Shown piece after piece: positions 7,901 through 15,375 of a stretch of DNA of 30,148 nucleotides (its first letter is position 1; every line of letters begins with the position of its first letter). The stretch is taken from the NCBI GenBank assembly GCA_026707335.1, contig JAPOXB010000107.1, positions 9,833 to 39,980 of the forward strand. The letters are read 5' to 3'. The translations under genes and the position numbers were made by a program. Under the pieces are notes generated by a model. That model was not told the DNA's origin, made no database searches, and saw only the letters and a list, made by a program, of their open reading frames with translations. This DNA is from Chloroflexota bacterium. Its GTDB lineage: Bacteria; Chloroflexota; Dehalococcoidia; Bin125.

Positions 7901-8119
7901 ATGGTCACCGTCGATCCGGAAGTCGCCGCCGCCTACCGCGAGGCCTGGGAGCGCTGGCAGGCTCAGCTAGCTACGCTGCACGAGGTCTTCCTGGATGGCG
8001 CGCCGCTCGACCCGCCCCGGCTCAAGGGCCTGCTGAACCGCGAGGCGCGCGCAAAGGACGCCTACGACGCCGCCCGGCTGCGCCTGCTGGGCATCCCCGC
8101 GCCGCCGCCGTCAAATTGA
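7901..8119 (+). CDS. Small hypothetical protein
   Basis: A 72-residue, largely helical, charged protein (for example EAWERWQAQLATLHEVFLDG and REARAKDAYDAARLRLLG). The ATG at 7901 is preferred over an in-frame TTG eight codons upstream because GGAAGCGGAG lies in front of it. It is divergent from the HExxH lipoprotein gene. No family is recognised; a small coiled-coil or adaptor-like role cannot be shown. A promoter for the next gene overlaps its stop codon. Confidence 0.6.
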   Translation: MVTVDPEVAAAYREAWERWQAQLATLHEVFLDGAPLDPPRLKGLLNREARAKDAYDAARLRLLGIPAPPPSN

Positions 8120-8144
8120 CCCCCTCCGGGGCCGTTCATACACT
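8116..8144 (+). promoter_or_regulatory. Sigma-70-type promoter for the 8220 gene
   Basis: TTGACC (8116-8121) and TACACT (8139-8144) are separated by exactly 17 bases, close to TTGACA-N17-TATAAT. The -35 overlaps the stop codon of the preceding small gene. A start point near 8151 would leave a leader of about 70 bases before the GTG at 8220. Confidence 0.55.
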
Positions 8145-8219
8145 GGCGCTTCCCCGGTGGCCTCGCTTCCCAGCCGTGGGGACTTCGCGAGTCCGTCTGC
8201 CCGCTGAGGGGGTCCGACC

Positions 8220-8657
8220 GTGGACGATTACGGCGTGGACCTGGACGAGATCGGCGGCGTGATCGAGCGCGCGGAGGTGCTCGTGGTGCGCTTCCAGGTC
8301 GTGCAGCGGCGCATCCTGGTCGACTTCCGCACCTCGGTGGACGCCGGGCCGCTGGCCCGCGCCGTCGCGCCCGCGTCGAGCGCCGAGGAGCGCTTCCGCA
8401 GCCTGAAGGCGCTGCGGCCCTCGCTGCCGCTGCCGGAGCGGATCATGTCCTTCCTCTGGCCGCGCAGCGTGGGGGCGATGGCCGACGCCGGCGTGCTCGA
8501 CCGGATTCGCGATCGCCTGCTGCGCATCGACGCCGAGGTGGGCGGGGAACTCGACAGCGCCTTCGGCGAGCTGCTGGGGGAGGAACACGCCACCCTGGTC
8601 GCCGCGATCCGGGGCGGCGAGGGCTTCCAGACGTTGTGGGAGCGGGAGCCCTCCTGA
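8220..8657 (+). CDS. Conserved hypothetical protein
   Basis: A 145-residue soluble, mostly helical protein starting with GTG; GAGGGGG eight bases upstream supports this start. It has no signal peptide or transmembrane segment. Segments such as DEIGGVIERAEVLVVRFQV and FRTSVDAGPLARAVAPASS suggest a conserved N-terminal helix-strand unit, but I do not recognise a family. A likely own promoter lies at 8116-8144. The threonine aldolase gene follows after 57 bp and may be co-transcribed. Confidence 0.7.
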   Translation: MDDYGVDLDEIGGVIERAEVLVVRFQVVQRRILVDFRTSVDAGPLARAVAPASSAEERFRSLKALRPSLPLPERIMSFLWPRSVGAMADAGVLDRIRDRLLRIDAEVGGELDSAFGELLGEEHATLVAAIRGGEGFQTLWEREPS

Positions 8658-8714
8658 GCCGCGTAACGGACCCTCCGCCGGGCGCCCGCCCAGCCTGAGC
8701 CGAGAAGGAGACCC

Positions 8715-9746
8715 ATGCCCGACATCATCGACCTGCGCAGCGACACCGTCACGCGACCCACGCCGGCCATGCGCGACGCGATGGCCCGGGCCGAGGTCGG
8801 CGACGACGTCTACTCGGAGGACCCCACGGTCAACGCGCTGGAGGCGGCGGCCGCGGCGCGGATGGGCAAGGAGGCGGCGCTCTACGTCCCCAGCGGCACG
8901 ATGGCCAACCTCGTCGCGCTGATGACGCACTGCCGCCCCGGCGACGAGGTGCTGCTGGGCGATCAGGCGCACATCATTCGCGCCGAGGTCGGCGGCGCGG
9001 CGCGCCTCGGCGGCCTGCTGCTCACGACGATCCCCAACGATCCCGACGGCATGCTCGACCCCGCGGCGATCGGCCGGGCGGCGCGCAACGCCAACCTGCA
9101 CCACCCTCCGACCACGCTGCTGGCCCTCGAGAACACGCAGAACTTCTGCGGCGGCGCGGTCCTCACCCGCGAGCAGTTGGAGTCGCAGACCGAGGTGGCG
9201 GCCGGGCTGGGCCTGCGCACGCACCTCGACGGGGCGCGCGTCTTCAACGCCGAGGTGGCGACCGGCACGCCCGCCGCCGAGATCGTGGCCTCGTTCGACT
9301 CCGCCAGCTTCTGCCTGTCCAAGGGGCTGGGTTGCCCCGTCGGATCGCTGCTCTGCGGCGACGCCGCCTTCATCGACCGGGCCCGGCGGACGCGCAAGCT
9401 GCTGGGCGGCGGCATGCGTCAGGCGGGGGTGCTCGCGGCGGCGGGCCTCGTCGCGCTCCACCAGATGGTGGACCGCCTGGCCGACGACCATCGCAACGCC
9501 CGCCGCCTGGCCGCCGGACTGGCCGAGCTGGGCTTCGCCATCGACCCGGCGAGCGTGCAGAGCAACATCGTCGCGCTGCCGGTGGACGACGCGGCCGCGT
9601 GGCGCGACCGTTTGGCCGAGCGCGGCGTGCTCGTGAGCGTGCTGTCGGCCCGGCTGGGCCGCCTCGTCACCCACGCCGACGTCTCGGAGCCCGACATCGA
9701 CGAGGCGCTGGACCGCATCGCGCAAGCCTGGCCGGTGCCCGTCTGA
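8715..9746 (+). CDS. ltaE: Low-specificity L-threonine aldolase
   Basis: A 343-residue PLP enzyme of the fold-type I beta-eliminating lyase family, expected to split L-threonine or allo-threonine into glycine and acetaldehyde. The N-terminus IDLRSDTVTRPTPAMR, GDDVYSEDPTVNALE and the block YVPSGTMANLVAL are family hallmarks. The PLP-binding lysine is Lys203 in SFCLSKGLGCPVGS, and HLDGARVFNA holds the cofactor-binding Asp. Length is normal. AAGGAGA seven bases upstream supports the ATG at 8715. The stop overlaps the next start (TGATG). Confidence 0.93.
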   Translation: MPDIIDLRSDTVTRPTPAMRDAMARAEVGDDVYSEDPTVNALEAAAAARMGKEAALYVPSGTMANLVALMTHCRPGDEVLLGDQAHIIRAEVGGAARLGGLLLTTIPNDPDGMLDPAAIGRAARNANLHHPPTTLLALENTQNFCGGAVLTREQLESQTEVAAGLGLRTHLDGARVFNAEVATGTPAAEIVASFDSASFCLSKGLGCPVGSLLCGDAAFIDRARRTRKLLGGGMRQAGVLAAAGLVALHQMVDRLADDHRNARRLAAGLAELGFAIDPASVQSNIVALPVDDAAAWRDRLAERGVLVSVLSARLGRLVTHADVSEPDIDEALDRIAQAWPVPV

Positions 9747-10516
9747 TGACGTTCGCCCGCGCCGCCCGCTTCGCCGGCCTCGCGATGGCCGCCGCGCTCC
9801 TGACGACGTTCGCCGCCGCGTGCGCCGACGGCGCCGGCTTCCCCGAGCCCTCGGACCCGGTCGGCTCGACCCCCTGGCCCGACTACGAACTGCTGCGCTA
9901 CGACATCACCGACCAAACCGGCGCCCGCGTCGGCGGCGTGGACTTCGAGGTCGAGCGGCGGGGCGACGAGTACCGGCTGCGGGTGCTGTTCCTCCTCCCC
10001 GAGACCGCGACGGAGGACGAAACCATCGTCTTCGTCGATGCGGCGTCGCTGCGGCCGCTGCGCTACGAGCGTCTCGCGACGACCCCGGACGAGCGCGTGG
10101 AGGTCCGCGCCACGTACGGCGTCGGCGCCGACGGGCAGCGCTTCGTCGAGAGCGTCGTCGTGGATGGCGGCGAGCGGCGGGAGGAGCGGCTGGAGCTGGA
10201 GGACTTCTCCTTCGACACCGATTCGTCGGCCTGGCTCTGGCGCACGCTGCCCTTCGCCCTCGACCTGGAGTTGAGCTACCGCAACGTCAACGTGTTCGCG
10301 CAGCGCACCCAGCTCGTGGGGCTGCGGGTCCGCGGCCAGGACGAGATCCACACGTCCGTCGGGGACTTCCTCGCCTGGCAGTTGGAGGTGAGCCCCGGTG
10401 TGGAGCGGCAGACGGCCTGGTTCGCGGTCGATGCGCCGCACATCCTCGTGCGCTGGGATCTGGAGCCCCGCCGCTACCTGCTGAGCGAGATCCTCACCGA
10501 GCGCCCGGCCGAGTAG
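9746..10516 (+). CDS. Small secreted lipoprotein, DUF3108/LolA-like beta-sheet protein
   Basis: A 256-residue protein translationally coupled to the threonine aldolase gene by a TGATG overlap. The N-terminus is a signal peptide with a weak lipobox (FAAAC, Cys26). The rest is beta-rich: repeated strands such as RYDITDQTGARVGGVDFEVE, a segment DETIVFVDAASLRPLRYE and a final VRWDLEPRRYLLSEIL. This order (parameter in the substrate-like sheet, then a statement of basis change, then an end strand) resembles DUF3108 and LolA/LolB-like open-barrel proteins; the assignment is tentative. No enzyme motif is visible. It ends 13 bp from the convergent nuclease gene. Confidence 0.75.
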   Translation: MTFARAARFAGLAMAAALLTTFAAACADGAGFPEPSDPVGSTPWPDYELLRYDITDQTGARVGGVDFEVERRGDEYRLRVLFLLPETATEDETIVFVDAASLRPLRYERLATTPDERVEVRATYGVGADGQRFVESVVVDGGERREERLELEDFSFDTDSSAWLWRTLPFALDLELSYRNVNVFAQRTQLVGLRVRGQDEIHTSVGDFLAWQLEVSPGVERQTAWFAVDAPHILVRWDLEPRRYLLSEILTERPAE

Positions 10517-10529
10517 TCCCGCGGCGTCG

Positions 10530-11123
10530 CTAGGGCGCCCACAGGCAGCCCGCCCGCGCCCGCCGCGCTTCCCCCTCCAACGCCACGATCGCGTCCCGCA
10601 GTTGCCCGTCCCGGCGCCAGGCCAGCGCCAGCCCCTCCGCCACCAGCGTCGCGTCGAGCGAGCGGCCGTTCGGGAGGAAGGCGTAGCGCAGCAGGCGGTC
10701 GCCGTCGCTGTTGCGCGGGCCCGGATGCAGGAGCAGCGTCGCGCCGGCCGGGACGAGGCTCCCGAGGCGGGCCGCCGCCTCCGCGGCGCAGCGTTCGTCG
10801 GCCTCGGGCGCGTCCAGCCCGAACAGGCGGATCGAGTGCTCCCCGCCTCCGAGCCGCGCGACGAGCGTGTCGCCGTCGATCACCCGCACCGCCACCGCCC
10901 GCTGGAGGGGCACCGCGTCCGGGTCGACGCGCAGGCCCGCGTCGAGGACCAGCGGCGAGGGCGGCACGGGCGACCGCGGCAGCGCGCGGGCGTCGTCGAG
11001 ACCCGCGCGGGCGACCACGACGGCCAGCACGACGCCCACCAGCAGTGTGGGGACCACGAGGCCCCAGCGCCGCCGCCGGTCCCGCCGCCGCGGATGGCGC
11101 GGCCGGCCGCCGTCCGGCGTCAC
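10530..11123 (-). CDS. Membrane-anchored thermonuclease (SNase-like) protein
   Basis: A 197-residue protein. The GTG at 11123 overlaps the upstream stop (GTGA), so it is coupled to the membrane protein before it. A basic N-terminus (PRHPRRRDRRRRW) is followed by one transmembrane segment (about residues 17-35, GLVVPTLLVGVVLAVVVA), then an OB-fold SNase domain. Catalytic residues seen in staphylococcal nuclease are matched: Arg and Glu of IRLFGLDAPE and the second Arg of NSDGDRLLRY; VRVIDGDTL is the usual domain start. It would act outside the cell as a Ca-dependent DNase/RNase, anchored to the membrane. The longer frame upstream is non-coding overlap. Confidence 0.85.
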   Translation of the reverse strand: MTPDGGRPRHPRRRDRRRRWGLVVPTLLVGVVLAVVVARAGLDDARALPRSPVPPSPLVLDAGLRVDPDAVPLQRAVAVRVIDGDTLVARLGGGEHSIRLFGLDAPEADERCAAEAAARLGSLVPAGATLLLHPGPRNSDGDRLLRYAFLPNGRSLDATLVAEGLALAWRRDGQLRDAIVALEGEARRARAGCLWAP

Positions 11124-11659
11124 GTGAAGGGGCCGCTGACGAAGTCCCAGATCGCCTCCAGCGCCTCCACGAAGGTGAAGCTGTCGAGCCACTTGCCCCA
11201 GTGCAGCGCGTACTCCTGGAACTCCTTCATCGCCGTCAGCACGGCCAGCCAGATGGCCGTCTCCCAGCGCCGGAAGCCGAAGCGCGGCCGCCAGTGCGGC
11301 AGGCTCGCCACGAAGAGGAACCAGTACTCGAACACGTTGGGGAAGGCCAGCAGGATCGCGCGCTCGCCGGTGATCTCGAACGCGATGAAGCCCACCAGGC
11401 GGTAGGCGAATAGTGCGATCGAGATCGTGCGCGCCGGCCCCGTCCAGTGCAACGCCACCCAGAGGAAGGTGAGTTGGTAGACCTGATCGACGATCTTGTC
11501 GAACTGCTGGTAGTCGCCCAGCCCTCCCAGGTCGAGCAGGTTCATCCAGAGCAGGTCGCTCAGGTCGATGAAGACCGCGATCAACCCGCCGACGAACGCC
11601 CAGCGCAGGACCGGCAGGGAGCCCAGCACGCGGATCGCGCCGATGACGAGGACTTCCAT
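11120..11659 (-). CDS. Integral membrane protein of unknown function
   Basis: A 179-residue protein with about four hydrophobic segments (WAFVGGLIAVFIDLSDLLW, TFLWVALHW, ISIALFAYRLVGFIAFEI, ILLAFPNVFEYWFLFVA) and several conserved-looking aromatic and acidic residues. It is the first gene of a two-gene unit with the SNase-like gene (4-base overlap). It is divergent from the substrate-binding protein gene across a 164-bp region. I do not recognise the family. Confidence 0.75.
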   Translation of the reverse strand: MEVLVIGAIRVLGSLPVLRWAFVGGLIAVFIDLSDLLWMNLLDLGGLGDYQQFDKIVDQVYQLTFLWVALHWTGPARTISIALFAYRLVGFIAFEITGERAILLAFPNVFEYWFLFVASLPHWRPRFGFRRWETAIWLAVLTAMKEFQEYALHWGKWLDSFTFVEALEAIWDFVSGPFT

Positions 11660-11715
11660 GCCGCACAGCCTGCGCTTTTCCGGCCAAGGCGTCTACCCGT
11701 TGGCGGCCCGCGGGG

Positions 11716-11745
11716 ATGACACTGCCCTTGACCGTCGCCTATACT
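11716..11745 (+). promoter_or_regulatory. Sigma-70-type promoter of the uptake/catabolism cluster
   Basis: ATGACA (11716-11721) and TATACT (11740-11745) are spaced 18 bases apart, each with five of six consensus bases. It lies in the 164-bp divergent region and points into the substrate-binding protein gene. A start near 11752 would give a leader of about 72 bases, which contains a small stem (CGAGG/CCTCG). I see no riboswitch core such as the TPP motif. Confidence 0.6.
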
Positions 11746-11823
11746 CCCGCGACCCAATATCAGCCGGCCCGGCGCGGCGAGGAGGCCGCCTCGGGCCACA
11801 CCCGGATTCGGAGGCGGGAACCC

Positions 11824-13002
11824 ATGCGAAAGACACGACCCTGGTATCTGCTGATCGTGCTCCTCCTGAGCGTCGCGCTCACGGCGGCGGCGGCGTGCGG
11901 CGGGGACGACGAGGAAGAAGCCGAACCGGCGCCGGCGCCGGCCCCCGCGGCCGCGCAGGCGCAGGCGGAGCCCGAAGAGCAGGCGGAGCCCGAGATGGCC
12001 GAGCCGGATGACGTGAAGATCGTCCTGCAGTGGGTCACCCAGGCCCAGTTCGCCGGCTACTTCTCGGCGCTGGACAACGGGTTCTACGAAGAAGAGAACC
12101 TGAACGTCGAGATTCAGCCGGGCGGCCCGGACATCCTGCCGGTGCAGTTGGTGGCGGCGGGAGCGGCGGAACTCGCCGTGCAGCCGTTCGCCGTGCTGCT
12201 CTCCGCGCGCGACCAGGGCATCGACGTCGTGGCCGTCGCGCAGGTCTTCGAGCGATCGGCCTACCGCCTCGTCTCGTGGGCCGACGACAACATCATGTCG
12301 CCCGAGGACTGGGCGGGGCTGAAGATCGGCGTCTGGGCGGGCCACGAGATGGTCTCGGCCACGATCAACAAGTTCGGCCTCACCGAGGGCGGCGGCGAGG
12401 ACCAGGTGGAGCTCATCGGGCAGGGCTTCGACATGCAGTTGCTGCTCACGCGGCAGGTCGATATGGCCTCGGCCATGCTCTACAACGAGTTCGCCCAGCT
12501 GATCGAAGCGGGCAACCCGGCCGACCAGTTCCGCGTGGTCGACTTCGCCGACTACGACACCAACACCCTCGAGGACGCCCTCATCGCGCGCGGCGAATGG
12601 CTGGCCGATGAGGCGAACCAGGACATCGTCACGCGCTTCCTGCGCGCCTCCGCCAAGGGCTGGGCGCACTGCGCCGACGACCCGGCCGACTGCGTCGAGA
12701 TCGTGCTCAAGTACGGTCCCGCGCTGCCGCGGGCGCACCAGACCTGGATGATGAACGAGATCAACAAGCTCATGTGGCCCTCGACCAAGGGCTGGGGCGT
12801 GATCGACCGCACGCAGGCCGAGCGCACCGCGGGGCTCATGCTGGAGTACGAGGTCATCTCGGAGCCGGCCGACCTCGACACGGCCTACACCAACGAGTTC
12901 GTCGAGGCCGCGCTCGAAGGCTTCTCGGACGCGGATCGCTTCCGCAACGACTACACGCCGCTCGAACTGGACGTCGAGGACTTGCTCCCCGAGGACGGCT
13001 AG
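11824..13002 (+). CDS. ABC transporter substrate-binding lipoprotein, NMT1/THI5 (SsuA-like) family
   Basis: A 392-residue periplasm-side solute receptor. The signal peptide ends in a lipobox TAAAAC (Cys25), followed by an acidic Ala/Pro/Glu linker to about residue 60. The NMT1-like domain then begins with VKIVLQWVTQAQFAGYFSALD, NGFYEEENLNVEIQPGG and a region that tests a binding cleft (VDMASAMLYNEFAQL). Family members bind HMP/thiamine precursors, riboflavin, pyrimidines, nitrate or sulfonates. With a dihydropyrimidinase-type pathway next to it, a pyrimidine- or hydantoin-like ligand is the best guess. GGAGG precedes the ATG. Its partner permeases and ATPase are at 18332-20877. Confidence 0.9.
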   Translation: MRKTRPWYLLIVLLLSVALTAAAACGGDDEEEAEPAPAPAPAAAQAQAEPEEQAEPEMAEPDDVKIVLQWVTQAQFAGYFSALDNGFYEEENLNVEIQPGGPDILPVQLVAAGAAELAVQPFAVLLSARDQGIDVVAVAQVFERSAYRLVSWADDNIMSPEDWAGLKIGVWAGHEMVSATINKFGLTEGGGEDQVELIGQGFDMQLLLTRQVDMASAMLYNEFAQLIEAGNPADQFRVVDFADYDTNTLEDALIARGEWLADEANQDIVTRFLRASAKGWAHCADDPADCVEIVLKYGPALPRAHQTWMMNEINKLMWPSTKGWGVIDRTQAERTAGLMLEYEVISEPADLDTAYTNEFVEAALEGFSDADRFRNDYTPLELDVEDLLPEDG

Positions 13003-13008
13003 CGGCGA

Positions 13009-13036
13009 GCGGGGGCCGGCGCGCGCCGGCCCCCGC
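13009..13036 (+). terminator. Strong intercistronic hairpin after the substrate-binding protein gene
   Basis: A perfect 12-bp GC stem (GCGGGGGCCGGC and its complement) with loop GCGC begins six bases after the stop codon. No T-tract follows. It can act as a partial terminator or as a block to 3' exonucleases, which would raise the level of the receptor above that of the downstream enzymes, as is common for ABC operons. Confidence 0.6.
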
Positions 13037-13069
13037 GGGGGACACTGCGGAGGGAGCCAGGGGGACGCC

Positions 13070-13903
13070 ATGGCCCGTATCGTGCGCGCAGCGTTGATTC
13101 AGACGGAGGGGCTCACCCCCCGCGAGGCGATGGTCGAGCATCAGGTGGGCCTGGTCCGCCGGGCGGCCGCGGAGGGCGCCCAGGTGACCTGCCTGCAGGA
13201 GCTGGCGACCGGGCCCTATTTCTGCCAGGAGGAGGACCAGCGCTGGTACGACCTGGCCGAGCCCGTCCCCGACGGCCCCACCATCCAGCGCATGCAGGAG
13301 GTGGCGCGCGAGACCGGCATGGTGCTCATCGTGCCGGTCTACGAGTCGGACGGGCCGGGGTTCCTCTACAACACGGCGGCGGTGATCGACTCCGACGGCT
13401 CGTACGTCGGCAAGTACCGCAAGACGCACATCCCGCACGTCGACAACTTCCTCGAGAAGTACTACTTCCGCCCCGGCAACCTGGGCTACCCGACCTTCGA
13501 GACGAGCGTGGGCAAGGTGGGGGTCTACATCTGCTACGACCGGCATTTCCCCGAGGGCGCCCGCGCCCTGGGCCTGGCCGGGGCCGAGATGGTCTTCATC
13601 CCCGCGGCGACGGCGGGCTTCTCGCGTCCGCTCTGGGACGTCGAGCAGCGCTTCCACGCCATCGCCAACGGCTACTTCGTCGGCACGATCAACCGCGTCG
13701 GCACGGCGCTGAAGCCCGACGTGCACTTCTACGGCCACAGCTACTTCTGCGACCCGATGGGCACGGTCCTGGCCGAGGCGGGCGAGTCGGAGGAGGTGAT
13801 CGTGGCCGACCTGGATCTCGATCGGGTGGCCGAAGTGCGGGCGGACCTGCCCTTCTACCGCGACCGGCGCCCCGACATGTACGACGTGCTGACCGCCCCC
13901 TAG
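13070..13903 (+). CDS. Carbon-nitrogen hydrolase, beta-ureidopropionase-like (N-carbamoyl amidohydrolase)
   Basis: A 277-residue nitrilase-superfamily enzyme. The Glu-Lys-Cys triad is visible: Glu44 (CLQELATGPYF), Lys118 (KYRKTHIPH) and Cys155 (GVYICYDRHFPEGAR). The block HIPHVDNFLEKYYFRPGN and the CYDRHFPE motif are typical of N-carbamoyl-beta-alanine / N-carbamoyl-D-amino acid amidohydrolases. It should cleave the N-carbamoyl product of the dihydropyrimidinase encoded next door into an amino acid, CO2 and ammonia. An AGGGGGA stretch lies before the ATG. Substrate (beta-alanine type versus D-amino acid type) cannot be fixed from sequence, but the downstream omega-aminotransferase favours beta-alanine or beta-aminoisobutyrate. 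Confidence 0.9.
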   Translation: MARIVRAALIQTEGLTPREAMVEHQVGLVRRAAAEGAQVTCLQELATGPYFCQEEDQRWYDLAEPVPDGPTIQRMQEVARETGMVLIVPVYESDGPGFLYNTAAVIDSDGSYVGKYRKTHIPHVDNFLEKYYFRPGNLGYPTFETSVGKVGVYICYDRHFPEGARALGLAGAEMVFIPAATAGFSRPLWDVEQRFHAIANGYFVGTINRVGTALKPDVHFYGHSYFCDPMGTVLAEAGESEEVIVADLDLDRVAEVRADLPFYRDRRPDMYDVLTAP

Positions 13904-13937
13904 CGGGGCCGGATCAGCCGGGATAAGGGAGGCTGCC

Positions 13938-15374
13938 ATGCCGTCAATACTGATCACCGGGGGAACGGTCGTCACCGCGAGCGAGCAGTTCCCGGCCGAC
14001 GTCTATCTGCGCGACGGACTGATCGCGCAGATCGGCACCGACCTGCACATCGAGGCGGACATCGAGGTTCCGGCGGACGGGCAGTACGTGATGCCGGGCG
14101 GGATCGACGTCCACACGCACCTCGGCGAGGAGGTCTTCAACACCATCACCGCCGACGACTGGGAGTCGGGCACCACCGCGGCCGCGTTCGGCGGCACGAC
14201 GACGGTCGTCGACTTCGCCCGTCAGGAGCGCGAGGGCATGTCGCCGCTGCAAGCCATCGAGCGGCGGCGCGGGCAGGCGGAGCCCGGCGCCGTCATCGAC
14301 TACGGCTTCCACCTGATGGCCACGAACCTCTCGTCGCCCGGCTACATCGAGGAATTGGCCGCGCTGCCGGCCGCGGGCGTCACCAGCTTCAAGCTGCTGA
14401 TGGCCTATCCGGGCACGATGATGGTCGACGATCTGACCATCTACCAAGCCATGCAGGTCGCGGCCGACACGGGCGCGCTCGTCACGCTGCACGCGGAGAA
14501 CGGGCACGTCATCCAGAGCCTCACGGAGCGCTTCGGCGACGCCGGCACCGTCGAAGAGCACATGCACATGCACGCGCATCCGCATCTGGTCGAGGGGGAG
14601 GCCGTGCATCGCGGCATCGCCCTGGCCGAGATGGCCGGCGCCGGCGTCTACATCGTGCACCTGTCGAGCCACACCGCGCTGACGGAGGTGGAGGCCGCGA
14701 AGGCGCGCGGTCAGGCCGTCTGGGCCGAGACCTGCCCGCAGTACCTCTTCGCCGCCTACGAGGACTACGAGGACGCGGGCTTCGAGGCGGCCAAGTACAT
14801 CTGCTCGCCGCCCATCCGCGAACGCGCGAACCAGGACCATCTCTGGCGCGGGCTGGAGACCGGCGCGCTCTCGGTGTTCGCGACCGACCACTGCACGTTC
14901 CGCATGCACGACGACCTGCCCGACCTGCCCCCGCAGAAGCCGATGGGCCGGGGCGACTTCCGGCGCATCCCCAACGGGGTGCCGGGCATCGAGAACCGGC
15001 TGCACCTGCTCTACGACGGCGGCGTCGTGGCCGGGCGCTTCGACATGTGCCGCTTCGTCGACCTGGTTTCGACGATGCCGGCCAAGCTCTTCGGGCTCTA
15101 CCCGCGGAAGGGCGGCATCGGCGTCGGCGCCGACGCCGACATCGTGGTCTGGGACCCGAACGCGGTCCACACGATCGAGGCCGCCACGCACCACATGCGG
15201 GTCGACTACAACCTGTACGAGGGGCTGGAGGTCCGCGGCCGCCCGACGACGGTGATCTCGCGCGGCGAGATCATCGTCAGTGGGGACGAGTTCCACGGAT
15301 CGCCCGGGCGCGGCCAATACCTGGAGCGGACCACGCCCTGGGTGATGAGCCACGCAGAGGCGGGAAGCGCCTGA
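13938..15374 (+). CDS. hydA: Dihydropyrimidinase / D-hydantoinase
   Basis: A 478-residue amidohydrolase that opens dihydropyrimidine or hydantoin rings to N-carbamoyl amino acids. All ligands of the binuclear metal site are seen: His59 and His61 (DVHTHL), Lys152, the carboxylated lysine (SFKLLMAYPG), His185 (LHAENG), His241 (VHLSS) and Asp317 (ATDHC). The C-terminal segment with GADADIVVWDP and the terminal strand region are typical. GGGAGG precedes the ATG at 13938. It is flanked by its expected next enzyme (upstream) and an aminotransferase (one base downstream), which together make the lower part of reductive pyrimidine degradation. Confidence 0.94.
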   Translation: MPSILITGGTVVTASEQFPADVYLRDGLIAQIGTDLHIEADIEVPADGQYVMPGGIDVHTHLGEEVFNTITADDWESGTTAAAFGGTTTVVDFARQEREGMSPLQAIERRRGQAEPGAVIDYGFHLMATNLSSPGYIEELAALPAAGVTSFKLLMAYPGTMMVDDLTIYQAMQVAADTGALVTLHAENGHVIQSLTERFGDAGTVEEHMHMHAHPHLVEGEAVHRGIALAEMAGAGVYIVHLSSHTALTEVEAAKARGQAVWAETCPQYLFAAYEDYEDAGFEAAKYICSPPIRERANQDHLWRGLETGALSVFATDHCTFRMHDDLPDLPPQKPMGRGDFRRIPNGVPGIENRLHLLYDGGVVAGRFDMCRFVDLVSTMPAKLFGLYPRKGGIGVGADADIVVWDPNAVHTIEAATHHMRVDYNLYEGLEVRGRPTTVISRGEIIVSGDEFHGSPGRGQYLERTTPWVMSHAEAGSA

Positions 15375-15375
15375 G

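Noticed and set aside
11746..11823. A TPP or other riboswitch in the leader of the NMT1-type receptor gene
   Set aside because: The leader is only about 72 bases and no conserved TPP-riboswitch core (CTGAGA / ACCTGA) is visible.
11824..13002. Naming the receptor as thiamine-precursor (ThiY) or riboflavin (RibY) binding protein
   Set aside because: The NMT1 family covers many ligands, no thiamine or riboflavin gene is nearby, and the catabolic context points elsewhere.
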